Made by a program: the position numbers and the translations under genes. Below, piece by piece: positions 1 through 3,972 of a stretch of DNA of 6,102 nt. Source of the DNA: Candidatus Uhrbacteria bacterium. GTDB taxonomy: Bacteria > Patescibacteriota > Patescibacteriia > 2-12-FULL-60-25. The stretch is from contig JAHFIK010000008.1 of NCBI GenBank assembly GCA_023246415.1, forward strand, positions 9,787 to 15,888, written 5' to 3'. Within the stretch, counting starts at the first letter, position 1; every line of letters begins with the position of its first letter. The notes under the pieces were generated by a model, which saw only the letters and a program-made list of their open reading frames with translations, made no database searches and had not been told where the DNA came from.

Positions 1-25
1 GCTACTGTAGCATTCGTCCTTTAGG

Positions 26-92
26 GAGCCATGAAACAATGTAGCCATGATGCCATTCGAGATGGCTTCATGGCTACATTGTTTCATGGCTC
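26..92. repeat. 67-bp palindromic repeat, GCCATGAAACAATG family
   Basis: The two 25-nt arms (26-50 and 68-92) are perfectly complementary. They continue inward, after one T-T mismatch, into five more pairs (52-56 with 62-66) around a 5-nt loop. The arm is built from short modules GAGCCATGA, AACAATG and TAGCCATGA. A second member of the family lies at 1631-1704. Neither flank carries a run of T on the exit side of the hairpin, so this looks like a dispersed palindromic (REP- or MITE-like) repeat rather than an intrinsic terminator. Confidence 0.9.
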
Positions 93-119
93 ATTCCAGA
101 TGTTGATCTTTGAAACGAC

Positions 120-143
120 AAACGCCCTCTGTTGAGAGCGTTT
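120..143 (-). terminator. Intrinsic terminator-like hairpin after the lysine-rich gene
   Basis: On the minus strand a 10-bp stem (AAACGCTCTC with GAGGGCGTTT) closes a 4-nt loop 21 bases after the stop codon of the lysine-rich gene, and is followed by a moderately T-rich stretch. The single imperfect position is C-A on the plus strand but a G-U wobble in minus-strand RNA, which agrees with minus-strand use. The T tail is short and interrupted, so termination strength is uncertain. Confidence 0.6.
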
Positions 144-164
144 CATCGTAAGGAAACGAGAAAA

Positions 165-245
165 CTATTTCTTACCCTTCTTCGCCTTCTTGGTGGTCTT
201 CTTCGCCTTCTTTACTGTCTTCTTTGCCTTTTTCTTTGCTGCCAT
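165..245 (-). CDS. 26-residue lysine-rich histone H1-like protein
   Basis: This gene encodes 26 residues, of which 15 are Lys and 5 are Ala; the rest are Thr, Val, Gly and the initiator Met. After a short MAAKKKA start the sequence runs in three 7-residue steps of KKAKK plus a Thr or Gly (residues 8-24), matched in DNA by a 15-nt repeat with a 21-nt period (177-191 and 198-212). There are no acidic or aromatic residues, so it should be strongly basic and unfolded. The composition resembles the lysine/alanine tails of histone H1 and the bacterial H1-like proteins (Chlamydia Hc1/Hc2, Bordetella BpH1, AlgP), so binding to DNA or RNA in the nucleoid is a reasonable inference. Start choice is well supported: AAGGAGGTGA lies 5 nt before ATG. 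It has its own promoter candidate and terminator, so it is probably monocistronic. It is far shorter than known H1-like proteins. A ribosome-associated basic peptide is the main alternative. Confidence 0.82.
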   Translation of the reverse strand: MAAKKKAKKTVKKAKKTTKKAKKGKK

Positions 246-250
246 GTAAA

Positions 251-260
251 TCACCTCCTT
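251..260 (-). promoter_or_regulatory. Strong Shine-Dalgarno site of the lysine-rich gene
   Basis: The minus strand reads AAGGAGGTGA, a full match to the anti-Shine-Dalgarno end of 16S rRNA, five bases before the ATG at 245. It is the strongest ribosome binding site in the window and the main evidence that such a short reading frame is translated. Several neighbouring genes have no such site. Confidence 0.88.
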
Positions 261-280
261 CTATTTGTGGTTAGTGTGAA

Positions 281-314
281 TCGCGCGCGACGTTATGAAG
301 TGTGTGCGTACGCA
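281..314. promoter_or_regulatory. Two 10-bp palindromes in the leader of the lysine-rich gene
   Basis: TCGCGCGCGA (281-290) and TGCGTACGCA (305-314) are both perfect 10-bp palindromes, with starts 24 bp apart, between the predicted -10 box and the ribosome binding site. Both are GC-rich within an otherwise AT-rich leader. They could be operator half-sites or stem elements in the roughly 80-nt leader RNA. Function is inferred from position only. Confidence 0.35.
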
Positions 315-330
315 ACCCGATTACATGAGT

Positions 331-356
331 AGTATATCATAAAAAAAATGCGTCAA
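331..356 (-). promoter_or_regulatory. Promoter candidate for the lysine-rich gene
   Basis: The minus strand has TTGACG (351-356) and TATACT (331-336), each close to the sigma-70 -35 and -10 consensus. The spacer is only 14 nt, or 17 nt if the weaker TTCTTG (354-359) serves as -35. The spacer contains eight T in a row. The start of transcription would give a leader of about 80 nt. The short spacer lowers confidence. Confidence 0.45.
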
Positions 357-684
357 GAAGAAATTCAACGTGAATACCACTTGAGATCATTACAACGCAA
401 TCAGAAAAAAGTTTTTTCGTTCGTTATGTTTGTCGAGCGATGAAAAAGTTTCGTTGCGGTCATCACGGAGGATTTAAAAAAGAATGTGGTGATGAAAAAG
501 TCGCATTTTGCGCTTAATTGCGAGAAAAAGTGCGTCGTTTCGTTTCATAATTTATCCGTGCTCTTTCGTAAAAACATCGATGATAGATCCGTCGTGTGAC
601 CGTTCATGCGCCATGAAAGAGGAAAGACGAAGATGCGGTGAACTCCCGATGGATGGATCGAAAAAAGTTTGCTGTGGATAACTT
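357..684. other. A-tract-rich intergenic stretch without a convincing gene
   Basis: Between the lysine-rich gene's promoter and the mutY stop I see no well-supported gene. The motif GAAAAA(A)GT occurs five times in the same orientation (404-412, 442-449, 494-501, 524-531, 660-668), and GATGAAAAAGT is exactly duplicated (439-449 and 491-501). A 15-nt near-palindrome of GAAAAAA, G, TTTTTTC lies at 404-418. TGTGGATAA at 673-681 is the complement of a consensus DnaA box (TTATCCACA), and sits in the 10-nt loop of an A/T-rich 7-bp hairpin (663-669 with 680-686) that could weakly terminate mutY. Two or three reading frames of 20-35 codons exist but lack good ribosome sites. An unrecognised RNA gene or a curved, protein-bound region is possible. 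Confidence 0.5.
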
Positions 685-1614
685 TTAGTCGTTTGAAAGT
701 GTAACGAATGATTTTTTTTGTTTTAAAAAACCCTCAGTGACTAATCGTTGAACGAGATGATTCATCCAGGCGGAATCTTTTTTTAGATCAAATGTCGAAT
801 CAACCAGTTTACCAATTTTTTTTATTTCAATTTTATTTTTTTCTCGCACCAACGCGAGAATGCGTCCACGATAAATGCGATCCGGGTGCGTCTTCGAGGC
901 GTGACGTCGTTCTTTCGGTGCGTGCGTGGTACGTGGTGCGTCGTGCGTGGGATGATCTTGAATGCTTTTTTTTGCACGACAGACATCGCGAAGTGGACAC
1001 GTTGAACAGAGCGGATGTTTTGCCGTGCAGATGAGCGATCCGAAATCCATGAGCGCGGATGTGAGATGGCGCGAGAGATACCGCGAATCTTCGATCTCCT
1101 GCTTGATCGGTGATGTCGTTACACATTGAAGGATGCGATCATCGTCGCTCGGTAATGGATAGGGAATGCCGAGGAAGATTCTCCCGATGACACGCCGGAC
1201 GTTCGTGTCGATGGCAGGGACGAATTTTTGCTTGGTAAAGCCATAAACAGCGGCTGAGGCATAGGGCCCCATCCCCGGAAGCGCTCGCCAATCTTCAAGC
1301 GATTTTGGAGCTCCATTCGCCTCAACGCGACGTGCGGATTCGCGCAGATAGAGGGCGCGACGGTTATAGCCTAAACCGGCCCATGCACGAATTAGGGTGT
1401 CTGTTTTTGCGCGTGCGAGGGCGGCCCATGTCGGGAATGTTTTGAGCCATGCCGCATAAAATGGAATAACACGATCAACCTGTGTCTGTTGCAGCATCGC
1501 TTCGCTCACGTAGATGGCATACGGATCGCGCGTGTGGCGCCACGGAAGAGAGTGGCGACCGTACGTTTTGTACCATTGCATCAAAAGAGAAAGTTGCGTT
1601 TGCTTCTTCGTCAT
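685..1614 (-). CDS. mutY: A/G-specific adenine DNA glycosylase, MutY
   Basis: MutY removes adenine mispaired with 8-oxoguanine, starting base excision repair. The 309 residues show the helix-hairpin-helix glycosylase fold: catalytic Glu38 in SEAMLQQTQV, hairpin LPGMGPYASAA at 112-122 with Tyr118, and catalytic Asp136 in AIDTNVRRV. The spacing of Glu38, Tyr118 and Asp136 matches the catalytic residues of Geobacillus MutY. The [4Fe-4S] ligands are Cys196, Cys203, Cys206 and Cys212 (C-X6-C-X2-C-X5-C). After a His/Thr/Arg-rich linker (about 214-245), the C-terminus (247-305) looks like a short winged-helix module, not the Nudix-like 8-oxoG-reading domain of E. coli MutY; similar short tails occur in some other bacterial MutY proteins. 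ATG 1614 is the first possible start, since an in-frame stop lies about 20 nt upstream. No Shine-Dalgarno site is visible. It follows the coiled-coil gene by 131 nt across a palindromic repeat, so co-transcription is uncertain. Confidence 0.95.
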   Translation of the reverse strand: MTKKQTQLSLLMQWYKTYGRHSLPWRHTRDPYAIYVSEAMLQQTQVDRVIPFYAAWLKTFPTWAALARAKTDTLIRAWAGLGYNRRALYLRESARRVEANGAPKSLEDWRALPGMGPYASAAVYGFTKQKFVPAIDTNVRRVIGRIFLGIPYPLPSDDDRILQCVTTSPIKQEIEDSRYLSRHLTSALMDFGSLICTAKHPLCSTCPLRDVCRAKKSIQDHPTHDAPRTTHAPKERRHASKTHPDRIYRGRILALVREKNKIEIKKIGKLVDSTFDLKKDSAWMNHLVQRLVTEGFLKQKKSFVTLSND

Positions 1615-1630
1615 AAACGTCAGGCGCAGA

Positions 1631-1704
1631 TTGTTTCATGGCGACATGGCTTCATTGCGGTGTATCGAAATAGGAGCCATGAAACAATGAAGCCATGTAG
1701 CCAT
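1631..1704. repeat. Palindromic repeat, GCCATGAAACAATG family, with two alternative pairings
   Basis: This is a second member of the family at 26-92, sharing GAGCCATGAAACAATG, then A or T, then AGCCATG. It can fold in two mutually exclusive ways: a 12-bp perfect stem (1631-1642 with 1676-1687), or a 20-bp stem with one mismatch (1638-1657 with 1685-1704). It lies 17 nt before the mutY ATG on the minus strand, in the gap after the coiled-coil gene. There is no T-run on either side, so it is not a classic terminator. Confidence 0.85.
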
Positions 1705-1745
1705 TCTTGCATGACATTTTTTGTGAATTGCGTTCGTTCGTTTTT

Positions 1746-2465
1746 TTATTCTCCATCAAACGCCAACGTTGCCAAGAATCGTTGCGCGCCATTTTTTCCG
1801 AGCGCAGGAATTTCTTTCAGGAAGACGAGACTCTTCTGCTCGCCAAGATCGCGATAGGTGAGAACGTAGATGCGAGATCCGTCACTCACGGAAACACCTG
1901 CGTGACCCGCGAGGAGCTGTTTATTGACCGTAAATGCGATTTCCGTGCTCGAGGTCATGCTGGACAGGAGCTGATCTTCCTTGATCTTGTTGTAGGGAAG
2001 AACTTCAAGCCATGTTTCTCCATGGACATACGGATCGGTCGAGGTTGGCGTAATCATGACACTGAAGAGATCGCCGGTGTCAGATTCCACGGAAGAGGAT
2101 TTTGGAACGAGGACGCTTACATGCTGCTGCATGGAAACCATCGGCGTCCAAGTGAGGAGTTCGCGTGATCCGGCGTTCTGAAGACGCTCCGAGATTCCGA
2201 TGAGTCGCTGGTCTTCTTTGAGTGCATCGATTTTTGACTGCGCTTTTGAGACTTCATCATTCGCTTCCTGAACGCGCGTATTCGCCTCATCCGCCAGTTT
2301 CTGCTTTTCGGATTCAATGGTCGCGGCGCGTTCCTTAATCATCTCCAAATTCGTTGCCAGGACGTTTCGATCCTTGTTCGCCATGACGTAGAACGGGACG
2401 ATGGCAGCGGCCACGGCTCCGGCACCGAGGAGAACGAAGAGGAAAATGGAGGTGATGCGATTCAT
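1746..2465 (-). CDS. Membrane-anchored coiled-coil protein, unknown function
   Basis: I do not recognise this 239-residue protein. Residues 6-28 form one hydrophobic segment, either a signal anchor or an uncleaved signal peptide with no lipobox. Residues 36-87 are rich in Glu, Lys, Ala and Gln with heptad-like spacing and should form a coiled coil. Residues 105-239 look like a beta-rich domain with no cysteine, ending in YVLTYRDLGEQKSL and FLATLAFDGE. That ending resembles the strand pattern of PsbP-like lipoprotein domains in other candidate-phylum proteins, but this is a weak impression. The likely topology is N-terminus in, with a coiled-coil stalk holding the C-terminal domain outside the membrane. 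The start has no Shine-Dalgarno site. It lies between the nudix gene (106-nt gap) and mutY (131-nt gap) on the same strand. The stop is TAA. Confidence 0.8.
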   Translation of the reverse strand: MNRITSIFLFVLLGAGAVAAAIVPFYVMANKDRNVLATNLEMIKERAATIESEKQKLADEANTRVQEANDEVSKAQSKIDALKEDQRLIGISERLQNAGSRELLTWTPMVSMQQHVSVLVPKSSSVESDTGDLFSVMITPTSTDPYVHGETWLEVLPYNKIKEDQLLSSMTSSTEIAFTVNKQLLAGHAGVSVSDGSRIYVLTYRDLGEQKSLVFLKEIPALGKNGAQRFLATLAFDGE

Positions 2466-2469
2466 AGCA

Positions 2470-2503
2470 GAGTGGCAGTTGCGAGTAGCGAGTGGCCAGT
2501 AGG
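2470..2503. repeat. Diverged copy of the AGTTGCGAGT / GCCAGTAGG repeat
   Basis: This stretch contains GCAGTTGCGAGT followed by GGCCAGTAGG and matches, with small changes, the left arm of the 72-bp palindrome at 3170-3241. It occupies the leader directly upstream of the coiled-coil gene's ATG (5 to 38 nt before it), where a ribosome site would normally be. Only one arm is present. Confidence 0.6.
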
Positions 2504-2508
2504 CGTTG

Positions 2509-2524
2509 ACTGATGTTCAGTATA
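2509..2524 (-). promoter_or_regulatory. Weak promoter and dyad candidate for the coiled-coil gene
   Basis: TATACT (2519-2524, minus strand) is a good -10 box 53 nt before the ATG. At 17-nt spacing the -35 position is TTCCCT, which is poor. ACTGA-TGT-TCAGT (2509-2521) is a perfect 13-bp dyad overlapping the -10 and the expected transcription start, as an operator might. Confidence 0.3.
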
Positions 2525-2571
2525 TGCGCGGGGAATGGAGGAGGGAAGGGTTCAAAATCGCCGAAATATCG

Positions 2572-3129
2572 CTATTTTAGGAAGTGACTGAGCTGCTGTT
2601 TCGCTTCTGGGTCAAGCGCGAGCGCCAGGATCGTGAGCATCACGCCGTGCTGACGAAGGCTGCGCTTGAGCGAAAGCTGAACGGCTTCGTCGAACGGGGT
2701 TGGCCGGAGCGTAATCCGTTCGCCAGCATCCAGGTGTTGCTCAGCGGTTTTTTTGAGATCGGTCGCTAGAAAAATGTGGGTCGAAAATCGAATTTGGCCT
2801 GTGCTGTCATACCGTTGAAAGAGTTCGAGTTTTCCGATTTCGTATCCGGTTTCTTCAAAAAATTCTCGTTTCGCAGCCTCCTCCGGGGTTTCATTTGGTT
2901 CGATGACTCCGCCTGCCGCATCGATGAAGGAAATTCGTCCCGGTTGATTTTGTTCAGTGAGCAAGATGGTATTTGGATCGAGAAACGCGATGACGGAAGC
3001 AGAGTCTTTTCGCGTAACGCATTCAAAGATGGCCGTGGAGCCGTCGTATAGTTCCTGCTCCCATTGCCAGCAATCGAGTCGTTGGCTATGGAAGGCGTTC
3101 TTTGCGTTTGGCGGAAGGGTATATGGCAT
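2572..3129 (-). CDS. Nudix hydrolase, ADP-ribose pyrophosphatase-like
   Basis: Nudix enzymes cleave nucleoside diphosphates linked to another group, using divalent metal bound by the Nudix box. The complete box G-X5-E-X7-R-E-U-X-E-E-X-G-U is present at residues 74-96: Gly74, Glu80, Arg88-Glu89, Glu92-Glu93 and Gly95-Tyr96. The metal ligands are intact, so activity is expected. Length (185 residues) and layout, with a beta-rich N-terminal part before the box and EQNQPGR at 60-66, fit the ADP-ribose/NDP-sugar group better than short MutT proteins, but the substrate cannot be read from sequence. The ATG at 3129 has no Shine-Dalgarno site. A promoter whose -10 box ends 6 nt before this ATG supports the start and suggests a leaderless mRNA. 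It is the first gene of a minus-strand run that continues with the coiled-coil gene and mutY. Confidence 0.92.
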   Translation of the reverse strand: MPYTLPPNAKNAFHSQRLDCWQWEQELYDGSTAIFECVTRKDSASVIAFLDPNTILLTEQNQPGRISFIDAAGGVIEPNETPEEAAKREFFEETGYEIGKLELFQRYDSTGQIRFSTHIFLATDLKKTAEQHLDAGERITLRPTPFDEAVQLSLKRSLRQHGVMLTILALALDPEAKQQLSHFLK

Positions 3130-3135
3130 GGCGAG

Positions 3136-3164
3136 ATCGTAGCGAGGGGTGACGGATGGGTCAA
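3136..3164 (-). promoter_or_regulatory. Sigma-70-type promoter of the nudix gene, apparently leaderless
   Basis: On the minus strand TTGACC (3159-3164) is followed at exactly 17 nt by TACGAT (3136-3141). Only six bases separate the -10 box from the ATG at 3129, so transcription should begin at or next to the start codon. The gene's lack of a Shine-Dalgarno site fits this. Confidence 0.7.
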
Positions 3165-3169
3165 AGAGA

Positions 3170-3241
3170 AAGGCAGTCGCCAGTTGCGAGTCGCCAGTAG
3201 GAACGCATTCCTACTAGCGACTCGCAACTGGCGACTGCCTT
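3170..3241. repeat. 72-bp near-perfect palindrome between divergent promoters
   Basis: Two 34-nt arms (3170-3203 and 3208-3241) flank a 4-nt loop, CGCA. The only imperfect pair is C3195 with A3216, which becomes a G-U wobble in minus-strand RNA. Arm content (AGTCGCCAGTTGCGAGTCGC) is itself made of AGT/GCGAGT modules, and a diverged single arm lies at 2470-2503. It sits 5 bp from the -35 box of the nudix promoter and 14 bp from the -35 box of the lipoprotein promoter, and neither transcript is predicted to include it. Confidence 0.93.
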
Positions 3242-3255
3242 CGGTACTGGTATTG

Positions 3256-3284
3256 TTGACAAAAACATCAATTTTTGATATTCC
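3256..3284 (+). promoter_or_regulatory. Promoter of the small membrane protein or lipoprotein gene
   Basis: A perfect -35 box TTGACA (3256-3261) is followed at 17 nt by TATTCC (3279-3284), which is weak but preceded by TG at the extended -10 position (TGATATTCC). The predicted start near 3291 gives a leader of about 62 nt that begins with a hairpin. Confidence 0.7.
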
Positions 3285-3290
3285 GGCAGC

Positions 3291-3311
3291 ATCTTTTGGC
3301 GTCCAAAAGAT
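3291..3311 (+). promoter_or_regulatory. 5'-end hairpin of the lipoprotein mRNA
   Basis: ATCTTTTGG (3291-3299) and CCAAAAGAT (3303-3311) form a perfect 9-bp stem with a 3-nt loop. It begins at the base where the upstream promoter predicts transcription to start. A stem at the extreme 5' end often protects mRNA from RppH/RNase E-type decay; as DNA it could instead be an operator. Confidence 0.55.
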
Positions 3312-3352
3312 CCGTATGCGTTCCGGGCGGTCCGCTCTTTGGAAAGGGTCAA

Positions 3353-3808
3353 ATGAAGAACAAGATTTCTCTCGTCACAACGGCAGCCATGTTTATCTTG
3401 CTGTGTGCCGCATGCAGTCATGAAGCACCAGTGCCACAAGCGCCGGAAGTCGGCTTGCATGAAGAGATTCAGCAGGGAATTCAACATGGGATTCAGATCA
3501 TTTCAGATCCGCAGAAGCTGTTGTATGCCTTTGTGTCGGTGGTTGGATCGATATCACTGATTCTTCACTGGCTTGGAGGACAGAGCGTCTGGAGTGCACT
3601 CTTGAACGGTCTTCGGTATACCGGAGCGCTCTCGGCAACACTGTCTCCGTTGTACTACCTGAAGTTCGGGAATCAAAAGGCGAGTATCGCCTTGGCCGCC
3701 GCTGGATTGATTGCATTCGTCTTCTCAACCTATTTGGTTTGGGAAGCGAGAAGGCATGGATCTACGCAACAACCTGTGACCGTTGAGGATGACGAAGACG
3801 AAGATTGA
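3353..3808 (+). CDS. Small multi-pass membrane protein, possible lipoprotein, unknown function
   Basis: I do not recognise this 151-residue protein. The chosen start is the ATG preceded by GGAAAGG at about 6 nt; a longer in-frame ATG at 3275 falls inside the promoter and is rejected. Residues 5-21 form a signal-like hydrophobic stretch ending in LCAAC, so Cys21 could be lipidated, although the -3 position is Cys rather than the usual Leu. Three further hydrophobic segments lie at about 57-75, 83-103 and 110-130. A Gln/His/Ile-rich amphipathic part (36-50, with IQQGIQHGIQII) precedes them, and the protein ends in a very acidic tail (EDDEDED). A multi-pass protein that is also a lipoprotein is unusual; the first segment may simply be a transmembrane helix. 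It is monocistronic, with its own promoter and terminators, and lies just upstream of htpX. Confidence 0.82.
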   Translation: MKNKISLVTTAAMFILLCAACSHEAPVPQAPEVGLHEEIQQGIQHGIQIISDPQKLLYAFVSVVGSISLILHWLGGQSVWSALLNGLRYTGALSATLSPLYYLKFGNQKASIALAAAGLIAFVFSTYLVWEARRHGSTQQPVTVEDDEDED

Positions 3809-3822
3809 ATCCGATCGGATTC
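3807..3822 (+). terminator. 16-bp perfect palindrome overlapping the lipoprotein stop codon
   Basis: GAATCCGATCGGATTC is fully self-complementary and starts at the second base of the TGA stop. As RNA it makes a 6-bp stem with a GATC loop, followed by GTATTTCTTA, a weak T-rich tail. It is the first of three consecutive hairpins after this gene. Confidence 0.45.
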
Positions 3823-3831
3823 GTATTTCTT

Positions 3832-3883
3832 ACGCGACGATTCGAATGCAGCACAGACGGTGCTTCATCTCGACTCGTCGCGT
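3832..3883 (+). terminator. Long imperfect hairpin with T-rich tail after the lipoprotein gene
   Basis: The outer 9-bp stem (ACGCGACGA at 3832-3840 with TCGTCGCGT at 3875-3883) continues inward through TCGA/TCGA, ATG/CAT and AGCAC/GTGCT to an AGACG loop, about 21 pairs with small mismatches and one bulge. TTGTATTTAT follows directly, so intrinsic termination of the lipoprotein transcript is plausible. The internal pairing also makes a structured RNA element possible. Confidence 0.6.
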
Positions 3884-3894
3884 TTGTATTTATC

Positions 3895-3936
3895 TATCGT
3901 AGGGGCGAGGCCCGGCCTCGCCCCTACGATATTTTT
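3895..3936 (+). terminator. GTAGGGGCG palindrome with T-run, repeat-derived terminator
   Basis: Arms 3895-3912 and 3914-3931 are perfectly complementary (18 bp around a single central C) and very GC-rich, and five T follow immediately (3932-3936). This is the strongest intrinsic terminator in the window. The first 13 bases, TATCGTAGGGGCG, recur exactly at 4844-4856 after htpX, and palindromes beginning GTAGGGGCG are a widespread dispersed type in bacteria, so it is also a repeat. The last two T of the run form the start of the htpX -35 box. Confidence 0.85.
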
Positions 3937-3963
3937 GACAGCCGGTGCATCCCGCGATAGCGT
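3935..3963 (+). promoter_or_regulatory. Promoter of htpX, apparently leaderless
   Basis: A perfect TTGACA (3935-3940) is followed after exactly 17 nt by TAGCGT (3958-3963), which keeps the T, A and final T that are most conserved in the -10 box. Only nine bases separate it from the ATG at 3973, predicting a leader of about 0-4 nt. No Shine-Dalgarno site is present, which is consistent. Confidence 0.6.
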
Positions 3964-3972
3964 GATCTTACT

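Noticed and set aside
132..332. Plus-strand 66-codon Leu/Cys-rich frame
   Set aside because: It is the antisense shadow of the lysine-rich gene (AAG/AAA read backwards gives Leu and Phe), has no ribosome site, and crosses that gene's leader and promoter.
440..599. Short frames at 440-517 (25 codons) and 492-599 (35 codons) as genes
   Set aside because: They overlap in different frames, the only GGAGG lies inside the first or too far from the second, and neither has supporting context. Kept as an observation, not as a gene call.
610..650. GAGGAAAGAC stretch as part of an RNase P RNA
   Set aside because: Only the short GAGGAAAG-like word fits. The other conserved parts of RNase P RNA, and enough length, are missing.
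673..681. TGTGGATAA, complement of a consensus DnaA box, as a sign of a replication origin
   Set aside because: It is a single box, without a cluster of further boxes and without dnaA or dnaN next to it. One 9-mer can occur by chance; only TTATCCGTG at 552-560 is remotely similar.
2545..2580. Terminator hairpin after the nudix gene (AAAAT ... ATTTT)
   Set aside because: The stem is short, A/T-rich and interrupted, and overlaps the stop codon; not strong enough to call.
3275..3352. N-terminal extension of the lipoprotein gene from an ATG at 3275
   Set aside because: The extension would start inside the promoter, before the predicted transcription start, and would bury the signal sequence. 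The ATG at 3353 has a GGAAAGG site.
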